Below are positions 44,844 to 55,699 of a stretch of 64,000 bases of DNA, piece after piece (position 1 is the stretch's first letter; the number at the start of each line of letters is the position of its first letter). Source of the stretch: Cepaea nemoralis. Its lineage: Eukaryota > Mollusca > Gastropoda > Stylommatophora > Helicidae. The DNA lies in assembly GCA_014155875.1 (NCBI GenBank), contig JACEFZ010028123.1, positions 248,001-312,000 of the forward strand, given 5' to 3'. The position numbers and the translations under genes were made by a program. The notes under the pieces are model-generated. The model was given only the letters and a program-made list of their open reading frames with translations. It did no database searches and was not told the origin of the DNA.

Positions 44844-47377
44844 TCACAAATAAAGATCCCAATCCATATCGTGTTCTTCTACATTTTTCGCTAGTATGTT
44901 GTATAATGTCCTATGCTGTCGCTCATTTTTGGCATTCGAAGATGGTCTGTAATATGAAGTCTTAATGTGTTTTATATTCAAATCTTTTACCAATTTTTCA
45001 AACTTTCTATTTACAAATTCTTTCCCATTGTCTGTAAGTATTATTTGTGGACACCCAAACCTTGGTATAAATTCTTGTAACAGCATATTTATAACTGAAT
45101 CAGCACTCTTGTCTGGAATTGGATAAACTTCTGGCCAAAGACTATATGAATCTACGATATGTAGTAGGTATACGTTTCCCGATAATGTTTTTGGATGAGG
45201 ACCTGAAATATCCAAACTTACTTTCTGCATTGGAAATTGAGGAATATCGGTATCTTGTAAGGGACATTTAATTATCTTCATGTTTCTTAACCTACACTTT
45301 TCACATGCTTCAACATATTCATATACACTTTTAAATAAATTCGGCCAGTAATATTTACTGCTAATAGACTTAACTAACTTATCTCGTCCAAAATGACCAT
45401 TATCATCATGATATGCCTTTAAAACTTCCCGTTCTAAATGTTTCGGAATATATTTTCTTAATCCCTCACCTTTTTCACTGATATAATATAATTGATTGTC
45501 TTCTTGTAGCTCTACAAATTTTCTTTTAAAACTATTTTCCCCTGTTTCTTTCAGTTTTCTTTTTATCTGTACTATTTTTGGATCTAATTCTTGTTCATCT
45601 TTCATATTAAATTGTGATAAACGTGGGTCTTCCGCTCTAGGTTCAGACTCTTGATCTGACGGTAAACTCTCAAAGTCTTCTCTATTTATTATGGCAGAAT
45701 CTAATATATTTACTTGCCAGTTTCGATCGTCTATTTCTGGTTCTCCTTCATCTTCTGTGTTTCCTGATGACTTTGGATATGGGATCCTAGACAATAGATC
45801 GGCGCATGTATTATGTTTTCCTGAAACATACTCCACTTTAGCATTGTATCCCTGTAGATTCAATGCCCACGTTTGTATTTTCCTATTTTGTATTGGTGCT
45901 TCTAATATAGACTTTAATGACATGTGATCAGTTCTAATAATGAAATTGGCGTTATGTAAGTAGTAATTTAGTTTTTGAAGAGCGTAGTGTATAGCGTAAG
46001 CTTCTTTCTCAATAGTCGTCCATTTGCGTTGAGATTTGCTAAGTTTATGAGATAAGAAGTAAATTGGCCTTTCATTTTTAACCCCTGGTATTCCAGACTC
46101 TTTTCCTTCATATGGTTGAACCAAACATGCTCCTATTGCATTGTCCGAAGCATCTGTATATAGTATTAACTGTTTGTTCAAGTCTGGATGCGTCAATAGT
46201 GGTACCACTGTTAAACTGTTTTTTAAAAAATCGAATGCTTTTTGACACTCATCATCCCACTTAAATCTAGCGTATTTGCCCGTCAAATTTGTAATTGGTT
46301 CTGCAATCTTTGAAAATGCTGGGACAAACCGCCTATAATACCCACAGGTTCCTATAAACGCACGCACTTCCTTTATGTTAGTTGGAGTAGGTAATTCTTT
46401 AATAGCCTTTATCTTTTCCTGGTCTGGTTTAATTCCTTCTCTATTTATAATATACCCCAAATATTTTGTTTCTGTTTTTAAAAACTGGCACTTACTAAGC
46501 TTCAATTTAACATCATGCCTTCTTAACCTGTCAAATACTAGTCTAATATGTTTTAAATGATCCTCCACATCTCCTGCTGTAAATATTAGTATGTCGTCTA
46601 TATATGCTAATGCAAACTTTTGCATACCGTCTAATACTTCATTTATTAAGAGCATGTAGTGAGACGGCGCCGTACGAACTCCGAATGGCATTCGTAAGAA
46701 CCCATATGAGTACAGAAGGCACTCTTCTTTTGAGCGTCTTTCGACATCGGGATACACCAGAATCCTGATCTTGCGTCTAGCGTCGTGAAAAATGTAGAGC
46801 CATTAAGCAGCCCCAAAATATCATCAATTACTGGCAGTGGGTACGCTACATTCTTAGTGATTTTGTTCAACGCCCTGTAGTCGCAGCAGAAGCGACTCGA
46901 ACCATCAGGTTTGGCCACGATGACGACCGGAGATGACCATTCTGACTTCGATCTTGTTATTATCCCTGCTTTCAACATATCTTCTATTGCCTTTTCCACA
47001 ATTTCTCTATTTCTTAATGGAGTTCTATATGGTTTTAAACTAATTGGTGGATGGTCTCCCGTATCTATTTCCATTGTAACTGTTTGTGTCTTTCCCAATT
47101 CCAAATCATTAATTGCAAATACATCCTGATTTTGCTTTATAAGTTGTTCTAATACTTCCTTATTTTCTGGCGGAGCTTTTAACTGTGCCAATAATACTTG
47201 TTCTCTTGTCCTTTTATCAACTGTATCTATCTGAGATGGACGTTTCTTAAATGTATGGATCAATTCATCATTTCGTCTTTTCCAGCTTCTTTTATACTTA
47301 TTTCTGGCATTATTTCCAATCATGGAAGTTTCTGAATACTTATTTCCCAATATGTTTTCTTTTTCTATAGTTAACAT
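44844..47377 (-). pseudogene. pol: reverse transcriptase, RNase H, integrase (broken)
   Basis: RT motifs include SEWSSPVVIVAKPDGSSRFC, TTLDARSGFW, FLRMPFGVRTAPSHY and the catalytic AYIDDILIF. RNase H shows TDASDNAIG, IEKEAYAIHYALQ and TDHMSLKS. Integrase shows the HHCC finger (H...H, CEKCRLRN), then VSLDISGP, ILTDNGKEF and NERQHRTLYN, the DDE residues. The frame is lost near 46691-46700, where about ten bases appear missing inside a short TTCTTACGAA-type repeat, between the THMGSYE and LRMPFG blocks. It ends at a TGA in the integrase. It overlaps the upstream frame 47377-46646. All catalytic residues are otherwise present. Confidence 0.93.
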
Positions 47378-47546
47378 GTTATTCTCACTATACTCTACTT
47401 TAGCAATTACACAACCTCTATATAATGTAATTTTTTTCCTGTATTATTTAGGAGCATCACTGGAAAGCTGAGATGTTTATCTAGTACTATTAACCCATCG
47501 GTGACTTCTAAGCCAGGTTCCTGTATTATTTCCCTCTCTAATTCCG

Positions 47547-48206
47547 TTATTTTAACTGTTTGTCCAACCGAAAAGTACGGATTTTTTTCATTTTTGCCTG
47601 TATTAAATTAACCGTTTGTGGTTTCAAATTCATGGTCGTTTTGACTCTAACTAGTGTCGACACATGCATATCCTCTTCTAAATCTACGTAAACACCTTGG
47701 AATTTTAATTTATGCAAATCAAAAAAAAGTCTCACCCCATTTTTCAATAAAAAATCTCTACCCAATATCATATTTCTATTTAAATCCTTTACCACATGGA
47801 ACATATGCCTAACATTTATCCCTCCTAATTTAAAATTTATCATCGTTTGTCCAAGCACTTCTAATTTGTGTCCAGTTACCGAATGAAGATTCTCCTGAAT
47901 TCTAAATATTTTACAATTTTTTAACATTCGATATAAAAATGTTTCTTTAATCACGCTAACTTGCGCTCCCGAGTCAACTAATGTTCTAACTTTATATTTC
48001 CCTATTTCTATTATACATGAGCTAGGATCAACCATATTTAGTGACAATTGTTTTATCTCAACTTGGGGAGATAACTTCTTATGTTTATTATTTCTAAATG
48101 TCCTATTATACTCATCATTTGTGTTTTTAATACATTGCTTCATCTTTTGGATCTTACTATCTTCCCCCCTACTGCCGATCCTGTTCAGTAAGCGGGATGC
48201 CAATTT
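47547..48206 (-). pseudogene. pol N-terminus: aspartic protease region
   Basis: The frame overlaps the end of gag in the -1 frame. The aspartic protease signature is LVDSGAQVSVI, with the flap-distal ILGRDFLLKNG. It ends early at 47547 because the frame is lost in an A-run (T-run on plus, 47582-47595). A second frame loss occurs at the 7-base run 47431-47437, before the RT part. Both losses are in homopolymers, where sequencing error is common. Confidence 0.88.
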
Positions 48207-49195
48207 CCCTGATTTCCTGACCTTCTAAAATTTCTCTGCACTTCTCCATAATTCCCATTTGCTGATCTACTATTTGTAGTTCTATTCTGTGTACTATTCT
48301 GAGCACCTCTATTATTTTGTGTATTCGATGGGACACGTCTGTTACCACAGAAGCGAAAAATGTGCCCACGTTGGTGGCATCCCCAACAAACCACATTTGT
48401 GTTATTTGTGTTACCCCCCATGTTTCTTACAGTATTTCTCACTTGTCCTTCTCTACCTTGATTATATACGTTACTGTTTCCTTGTACCATCTGTATTTCT
48501 CCTCGTCTTCCTCTCCATCCATGTCTATACTGTCCTATTTCCATAGGTTCTTCATTTCTATCTTCCGAACTACTACCTAACTCTCGTCCTACCCTCAATC
48601 TAAACCTTCTCCTCAAGCTTTCTTCTTGTATAGCGATATCTACCGCTTGTGACAACCTTGCAGGATTCTCTCTCAATAATTTAAATTTCAGTCCATCTGA
48701 CCTAATCCCATCAACAAAAATCCCCACCAACATCCGTTCCACTTCTTCAGCTCGTACATTCTGTCCCAAAAATGACTCTTCAGCTAAATTGATTAATCTA
48801 TCACTGTATAGCTGTACACTTTCTGTAGTACTTTGTCTCGTTTGTCGCAACACTGAGAATATGTGTTATGGATCAGTAATTTCCGCATATTTATGTGCGA
48901 GGTCGTTTTTGAATTGTTCCCAGGTTTCATCTCCTCCAGCTTCTAATTTTCTTCTTATATGGTCTGAAACAGGACTTGTACTAGTTCTATATGCTAAATT
49001 CTTTTTATCCTCATCTGTAGCGTTCACTAGATAAGCATGTTTCTCAATAGAAATAACCCATTTCTTAAACTGGTTCGCCTGTCCATTAAATCTCTCGACA
49101 TCACTGATTACACTTTGCTGTCTTAATACTGCGTCCAACTTTGATATCGCTCCACCCACTCCACTCAGTACTTGAGAAAAATCCTGGGGCTCCAT
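48185..49195 (-). pseudogene. gag with one zinc knuckle, interrupted by a stop
   Basis: The start is taken at MEPQDFSQ (49195); earlier codons belong to the leader. The frame reads VERFNGQANQFKKWV, then an in-frame TAA at 48866-48868, then resumes in the same frame with VLRQTRQSTTESVQLYSDRL. A single CCHC knuckle (CWGCHQRGHIFRFC) sits in an Arg- and Asn-rich C-terminal part. This fits a capsid-nucleocapsid polyprotein of a Ty3/gypsy element. Confidence 0.88.
48203..48209 (-). promoter_or_regulatory. Candidate -1 frameshift site between gag and pol
   Basis: The sense heptamer GGGAAAT lies in the gag frame as G GGA AAT (X XXY YYZ pattern), 18 bases before the gag stop. The pol frame is -1 relative to gag and is open across this point. 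A downstream pseudoknot was not modelled. Confidence 0.6.
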
Positions 49196-50635
49196 CCTAA
49201 AAAATCTATAATAGAAATTAAAAAGCAATATAATATACAATTATTTTCAGACAATATTATTTTAAAGTAATTTGCAAGAAATATTCTGTTCAATTTAGTA
49301 TGTTCTTAATTAATCTAAAATTAACCATTACCCAAACTTGATGAAAAAGGTTCCGTTCCAATCTAGAATCTTGCTGAAAGTGACTCCAATCGACAACCTT
49401 AAAAGAGTATGACGCCCAATCGATAAACTTGAAAAAGTATGACGCCCAATCGACAAACTTGAAAGAGTATGACGCCAAATCGATAAACTTGAAAAAGTAT
49501 GACGCCCAATCGATAAACTTGAAAGAGTATGACGCCAAATCGACAAACTTGAAAAGAACAGCAAAAGAAGAGCCTCTGGATTTCTCACTTCAATCGAAGT
49601 TGGTTCCTTCTAGTCGTTTTCATGCCGCTGATTGTGCTCGTGTGGATTTGAAATTACAACGATCGAGACAATACTGACTGATTGATTGCTTGATTGCTAG
49701 ATTGATTGATTGATCGATTGATCGATTGACTGATTGATTGATCGATTGATTTTAAGCGTTGGCTAAAAACTCTGGACTTTACCTTCAGACAAGCAAGGTC
49801 ACCTTCCCTTTAGTTCAAACGATAACGGTTAACAGTTCCAGCAAAACCAGATTTCACGGCAGCATATCTGGAACATCCATACGTTTCAAAAAAACGAGCA
49901 AGTCAACAATGGATTGATTCAAGCCTGACGATGGCCACTCTGTTTCATCACTCGGAACATTACGTGTTATGTGGCGTTCCAACAACGGTTAGTTCAATTC
50001 AACTGAAACAATTTTGACTTGAGACAAGTTAAACAGATTTAATGTCTTCACTCAGCTGAAGTGACGGTTGACGACCTTGATTCGAGAATTTCAGAAAGTA
50101 AAAATCGACCTTGATTTAACCTCTAACAGTCCAGTGAGCTGAGATCGTGCTCATAAATTTTATCATTCTCGAGATTTCTCGGTTCCAATTGGAGCTGATC
50201 ATTCGGTTGTATACATAATTTATTTCTTGTACCTCGGGACTTTATAAGTTGTAAGATGTATCTAGCGGTGACGACATCATTACATCCTTTACGAATTTCA
50301 ATGTAAAATAGCAATTCTTGACTTCTACAAAAGAAACAGCAGTATATCAGCAATCAAGGCCCTATATATTGGTGAGTCAGGTATATAAAAATTATCAGTC
50401 TCTATAAATCAAGATTAGCAAACCTTCTGACCTTGACTGAGAATCCCCTAACAAACACTGAGAAATCACAACAACTACCCCTGGGCGGGCTTTCAGTTGT
50501 TGCGTCTCTTATAATTTACTTGAGAACTTCCATAACATCCGTCTCCAGACGTAGACAAAACTCTTCGCTTTAGTCAACAATCTCCGCGACATCCCATGTT
50601 TGAAATCTTGAGGTCGACGGCACCAAAACAGCCTG
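49196..50635 (-). other. 5' leader of the LTR element with internal repeats
   Basis: This 1.4-kb leader lies between the 5' LTR and gag. It holds a 30-bp tandem repeat (49392-49556, about 5.5 copies, core AAACTTGAAAAAGTATGACG) and a TTGA/TGAT simple repeat at 49676-49752. Overlapping short frames are repeat artefacts. Confidence 0.8.
50612..50625 (-). other. Candidate tRNA primer-binding site
   Basis: About 10 bases after the 5' LTR the sense strand reads TGGTGCCGTCGACC. TGG start and position fit a primer-binding site complementary to a tRNA 3' end ending GGCACCA. The tRNA species was not identified. Confidence 0.6.
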
Positions 50636-50951
50636 TATAACAGTGTGGTGATGATATGATAAGGCTGTGTGTGTGGAAGGCTCGTGTCGATATAGTGGAC
50701 AAGTCTCGTCTGTTATATAAACATTCGTTTATTCGTTGAAATCATACATCTTCTGACTGATGATGGTAAACACGGACATCTTTCCTAGTTGAATCCCAAG
50801 TCCCAAGTCTCCCAAGTGACGTGTGTGCAAGCCCTGGATACGTCTACCCATTCGTGCATACACGTTCACTAACTAATGATTTCCCACTAGTTAATGAATG
50901 CGCAGCATCCATTAACTCTCCACTCCTAAGCTAACTCCCTTTACTGTTATA
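50636..50951 (-). repeat. 5' LTR of the Ty3/gypsy element
   Basis: It has the same length and ends as the 3' LTR. It carries a TATAAA-like motif on the plus strand, but no promoter on the sense strand can be assigned with confidence. Confidence 0.95.
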
Positions 50952-51958
50952 ATACCTAGAACAAGAAGTAATGCTACTTTGTTTCAGTAACTGAACTGTT
51001 CATCCTATGTCCCTTACTTTACTTATACCTAGAACAAGAAGTAATGCTACTTTGTTTCAGTAACTGAACTGTTCATCCTATGTCCCTTACTTTACTTATA
51101 CGTAGAACAAGAAGTAATGCTACTTTGTTTCAGTAACTGAACTGTTCATCCTATGTCCCTTACTTTACTTATACCTAGAACAAGAAGTAATGCTACTTTG
51201 TTTCAGTAACTGAACTGTTCATCCTATGTCCCTTACTTTACTTATACCTAGAACAAGAAGTAATGCTACTTTGTTTCAGTAACTGAACTGTTTATCCTAT
51301 GTCCCTTACTTTACTTATACCTAGAACAAGAAGTAATGCTACTTTGTTTCAGTAACTGAACTGTTCATCCTATGTCCCTTACTTTACTTATACCTAGAAC
51401 AAGAAGTAATGCTACTTTGTTTCAGTAACTGAACTGTTCATCCTATGTCCCTTACTTTACTTATACCTAGAACAAGAAGTAATGCTACTTTGTTTTAGTA
51501 ACTGAACTGTTCATCCTATGTCCCTTACTTTACTTATACCTAGAACAAGAAGTAATGCTACTTTGTTTCAGTAACTGAACTGTTCATCCTATGTCCCTTA
51601 CTTTACTTATACCTAGAACAAGAAGTAATGCTACTTTGTTTCAGTAACTGAACTGTTCATCCTATGTCCCTTACTTTACTTATACCTAGAACAAGAAGTA
51701 ATGCTACTTTGTTTCAGTAACTGAACTGTTCATCCTATGTCCCTTACTTTACTTATACCTAGAACAAGAAGTAATGCTACTTTGTTTCAGTAACTGAACT
51801 GTTCATCCTATGTCCCTTACTTTACTTATACCTAGAACAAGAAGTAATGCTACTTTGTTTCAGTAACTGAACTGTTCATCCTATGTCCCTTACTTTACTT
51901 ATACCTAGAACAAGAAGTAATGCTACTTTGTTTCAGTAACTGAAATGTTCATCCTATG
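50952..51958. repeat. 73-bp minisatellite, right part, about 14 copies
   Basis: The same unit as at 40290-42014 occurs here, almost perfectly uniform in length and sequence. It resumes exactly in the unit where the left part stops. Confidence 0.97.
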
Positions 51959-51959
51959 T

Positions 51960-52599
51960 AAGACAAGGTGTGCTGTATTGTTTTGTTAAATTGTATATTT
52001 CTCCTCACATTTTATCTTCATTCCTTTAACACCAGTTTTCTGTCATTCTTGTAATCAGTTGCGCGGAATGCTGGATAATGCAACAGTCTGATGGTAGCTG
52101 GAAAACTGACTTTTATCTCTTCTTGTGGTATTTGTTATTTAAAACAATAATTTCACGTGAATATCAAAACATGTTTTTAAACCATACCCCCCAAAATATT
52201 ATGCAGATTCATGGATATTTGTCTATATTGATGTCACTTAACTATTATTCCTGTAAATTAAAATATGTATAATTAAATCGATGAAACTTAACAACTGCAG
52301 CCCTAAATTCCACAGAATGAAAAGGATTATTAACATAAGTATACACTCATTTGAGTAATACAAGCAGAATACATGAGACACATGGATGATTGTTGAAATA
52401 TGTGCCTGTATGTTCTGTCACTGCCAGTATTTACACAATAACAAACTTCAATTATTAACATTATACTTGTTTTTGTTTTCAAACAATTTGTATAAAACTT
52501 AAACATATAAATTGTTTCATAATACAGCAAATTAAAAATATCCTACATGTGTTTAACACACACCAAAGAATAAAAAGGTGAGAAATACTTGCTTGGTGC
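51960..52599. other. AT-rich stretch downstream of the PDI-like locus
   Basis: There is no gene or clear repeat. It may include the 3' UTR of the minus-strand PDI locus, but no poly(A) signal was chosen. Confidence 0.45.
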
Positions 52600-52790
52600 C
52601 TAAAAAGGATACATACTGAGAAAACCTGTTAATAGTTATTATCACTGGATAAGTCTTCCTCTGAAAACAGGAAGGTAAAAGAAATATAAGGAGACTAAAA
52701 AGAAATAAGGAAAAAAGAGCCAGAGATGAATCAAATGGGAAACCACATGGGGTCTACAAGAGATAGATACATTTAAAACAGTCAGAAAAT
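52600..52790 (+). mobile_element. LINE 3'-terminal relic (WNPQG lineage), strongly decayed
   Basis: LRKPVNSYYHWISLPLKTGR and ETTWGLQEIDTF keep the order of the tail seen at 5560-5820, at low identity. Confidence 0.4.
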
Positions 52791-52872
52791 CTAAACATGG
52801 TGAAAGTGTCATTCATGTGGCTTCTGTGATCATTGAAGAAATCTCAAACAATTATCACTGCCAGCCCTGTAT

Positions 52873-52932
52873 TTAAAACTCATCTTTTGCTTTTTCTAGT
52901 TTCTTTTTTTCTTCATCCTGAACTTCCTCCTT
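52873..52932 (-). pseudogene. PDI-like terminal exon with KDEF end
   Basis: The acceptor is TTATTTCAG. Nineteen codons, KEEVQDEEKKKLEKAKDEF, are followed by TAA (52873-52875). The charged tail is typical of PDI. The last residue is Phe where KDEL-type ER retrieval signals usually have Leu. Confidence 0.82.
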
Positions 52933-53269
52933 CTGAAATAACAGAAGGAAAACAGTATTTAAAAAAATTACAAGAATGACAGAAAACTGGTGCATTACCT
53001 ACCAATCTTCAATATAAACGTGATTTTCCTGTTATATAATCAATTTACTGTGCATCAGATTTTCAACAGCACCTAAATCCCAGCCTAAGTCTAGAAGCTA
53101 CAGGTGTCAACACCCCAGGTTATGCAGACAGAGAGACTTCAAAGTAACTGATTATCGTTGAGATAACTAATACTCTACGTACGAACAATATCAGTGACTA
53201 TGACTATGTCTTTTAAGTATTTCAGCCAAAGAATAATTCATGTATTCACTTTATATGACGTATAACTTA

Positions 53270-53620
53270 CATGACTCATTTTCTAGTTATTGGCCTATTT
53301 CAATTTTGGAACAAACTTTATGACCGTGTACTTTATGACCAAATTCTCAATTTTGAGCTGTCACCAATTTCGCTCCATGTTTGCTGCAGGATGACAAATA
53401 ATATATTAACTACGCTAGCATAAGCACTATGTTTGAGGCTAATTTTGTGGTCATTGATTTGGACAAATTTCATGATCAATTTTGAGCTGTCGTTAATTTT
53501 GCTCCATTTTTGCTGCAACATGACAGTTTATATACTGTTAAGCACTATATTAACTAATCTAATATAAACAAATGGTTTGAGACTAATTTTGTAGTGATTG
53601 GCCAATTTCAGTGTTTGGCC
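53270..53620. repeat. Diverged tandem duplication, about 130 bp
   Basis: CAATTTTGAGCTGTC, TTCGCTCCATGTTTGCTGCA and GAGGCTAATTTTGTGGTCAT each recur about 130 bp later with changes. Confidence 0.6.
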
Positions 53621-53849
53621 AAACTTCATATTTATAAGGATTCTGAATCCAACAAACCAGCCAGTCGGTGGTTTAGGTCAAAGGCTTGGATTCAGGATGC
53701 AGGGGAATGGAATTTGGGGGAAGGGCACTGGGAGAGTGCGTGGGCTTAGAAGCCAGCTTCTAGCTAATGTAAACTTGATTGAATACACGATGTATAATTC
53801 TGGGCTGTTACACATAAGAAAAGGATGGTATATTTCCCCCCTGATCTTA

Positions 53850-54110
53850 TGGTGCCGGTCTCTCTGGCCGAGGGGTTACAACACTTTCTCCGTAATCCCA
53901 TTTATCACGCAGAGTCTCGTAGCAGGGCGAGAGCTGGGAGCGGTTCGACCCCCGCTGGTGACTTGCGGGATAACTGAGCCGGCCGCTCAGAAAGCAATGG
54001 CAAACTACTGAGCGTAATCTTGCCAAGAAATCAACATACAGCTGAAAGATGCTGATGTTGACAGCGATGTCCTGTAAAGGATATGCCCCCCCCCCCCCCC
54101 CCAAAAAAAA
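53850..54110 (+). mobile_element. tRNA-derived SINE, family S1, full length
   Basis: The head has A-box TGGCCGAGGGGTTAC and B-box CGGTTCGACCCCCG. The body is GAGCCGGCCGCTCAGAAAGC, AATGGCAAACTACTGAGCG, CTTGCCAAGAAATCAAC and TGTCCTGTAAAGGATATGC, then a C-run and an A-run. The minus- and plus-strand frames across it are not genes. It lies in the PDI-like locus. Confidence 0.85.
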
Positions 54111-54635
54111 AAAGATCTGTCTATGGTAGTGAATCTATCCTTCTAGGACAAAGACAAAAAAACTCAGAAGTCTTGTGTGCGTGTTCAAAATTCTTTGGCA
54201 GCTGGAAATAAAAAAGACCAGATGGGCTATTATTTACAAATTAAGAAACTCATCCACACATGAATGTTACCTCTAGCATGTGTCTACTTCTTCTCTTTCT
54301 CCATTTACCTCAGTGAAGTGTAAGACGGGAAATATAAAGATCGTTTATGTGCTCTTTCTAATGCTCTTTGTGAGTTGGCATTACCAAAACCAAACCAGAT
54401 CAGTCAAACTTAACAAATACAAGGATTGTAAGATCTCGTTATTCTGTTACTTTCTTTTGAGAAATTGTATAATAAAGAAATGATAGTCCTATGGTGGATA
54501 CAGTCACATGGATGTGGCATGCCAAAGATTCAACATGCTAGGTTGAGTGATGGATTGATTTTGTGATGGATTGATTAACACAAGAGCAAAATGTTAGCAC
54601 TCAGAACTTACCCATGTGTGCCAGTTTGGTCTTAC
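54111..54635. other. Intron of the PDI-like locus, nothing firm
   Basis: A block at 54120-54230 resembles 38640-38770 and may be an old dispersed repeat. No exon was recognised. Confidence 0.45.
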
Positions 54636-54719
54636 CTCTTCTACAACGGTTTCATTACCAGCACTGTCCAAGAATGCTCTGAATGCATCCAATGTTTTTT
54701 CTCCAAAATATTCAATATC
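54636..54719 (-). pseudogene. PDI-like exon, end of a' domain
   Basis: It has 28 codons, phase 0 at both ends, acceptor CTGTCACAG and donor GTAAGA. It reads DIEYFGEKTLDAFRAFLDSA and GNETVVEE, matching the Y.G.RTL..F..FL helix of PDI. Confidence 0.88.
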
Positions 54720-55082
54720 CTGTGACAGCACAAGAGTTGTTGAAAGTATCGTGATACTGTTAAGTGTGAAACTAATAAGAACTGTAGCTGCAACAACAAT
54801 ACTATTATATATGTACAGGAAAATAAACTCTGGCGTATTCAGCCACAATAAAAATAAACTAAAGGTTAGCCACAGAGGAATTTCCTATCCTCTGCTGCAG
54901 ACACAAAGTGAATTTTTAAAAATAATGTGCCACATAGGATACTTGTGTTACTGGAGCTCCTAAGGGGGTGAATAAAATAGTTAACACCGTAGACCCCCTG
55001 CGCATTTCGTAATAGGAGACAGTAAAGTATGTTTGTCTAAAACTAGTAATCTCCTGTGAATTTCTGATATAGATGAACTAAA

Positions 55083-55637
55083 CATTTTGAATTACTGGCA
55101 GATATGTAAATACTGAATTACGGATAATAAAGTGTGTTAATATTGAATTACTGACAATGAAGTGTGTAAGCATTGAATTACTGACAATGAAGTGTGTAAA
55201 TATGGAATTACTAGGCCTAATAATAAAGTGCGTAAATATTAAATTACTGACAATGAAGTGCGTAAATATTAAATTACTGACAATGAAGAGCGTAAGTATT
55301 GAATTACTGACAATGAAGAGTGTAAATATTGAATTACTGACAATGAAGTGTGTAAATTTTGAATTACTAATAATGAAGTGCGTAAATATTAAATTACTGA
55401 CAATGAAGAGCGTAAGTATTGAATTACTGACAATAAAGTTTGTAAATATTGAACTACTGATGATGAAGAGTGTAAATATTGAATTACTGACAATGAAGAG
55501 TGTAAGTATTAAATTACTGGCAATTAAGAGCGTAAAAACTGAATTACTGACAATACAGTTTGTAAATATTGAACTACTGACTGTAAAAAGTGTAAATATT
55601 GAATTACTGACATCAAAGAGTATAATTATTGAATTGT
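55083..55637. repeat. Minisatellite, 30-bp unit, about 18 copies
   Basis: The core is GAATTACTGACAATGAAGAG followed by CGTAAGTATT, with variants. The ten-codon period keeps one plus frame open for 160 residues (MKSVSIELLT type), which I treat as an artefact. Confidence 0.95.
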
Positions 55638-55699
55638 GAAAACCACTCCTTGTTTGCAGGGATCCTAAGACCGAAATCAGGAATCATACTGGGAAAGAC

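Larger units (their letters stand above)
42015..50951 (-). mobile_element. Ty3/gypsy LTR retrotransposon, 8.9 kb, young insertion
   Basis: Two 316-bp LTRs (42015-42330 and 50636-50951) differ by one base by eye. A 4-bp target duplication ATAC (42011-42014 and 50952-50955) flanks it; removing the element and one ATAC restores the 73-bp repeat unit exactly. On the minus strand it has a leader, gag with a zinc knuckle, protease, RT, RNase H, integrase and a long tail, the order of Ty3/gypsy (Metaviridae) elements. Gag and pol carry three stops and three frame breaks. About 1.4 kb lacks open frames on each side of the genes; no envelope-like gene is seen. Confidence 0.95.

Noticed and set aside
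42015..50951. Endogenous retrovirus with an envelope gene
   Set aside because: No envelope-like frame exists between pol and the 3' LTR on the sense strand; gene order and motifs fit an ordinary Ty3/gypsy retrotransposon.
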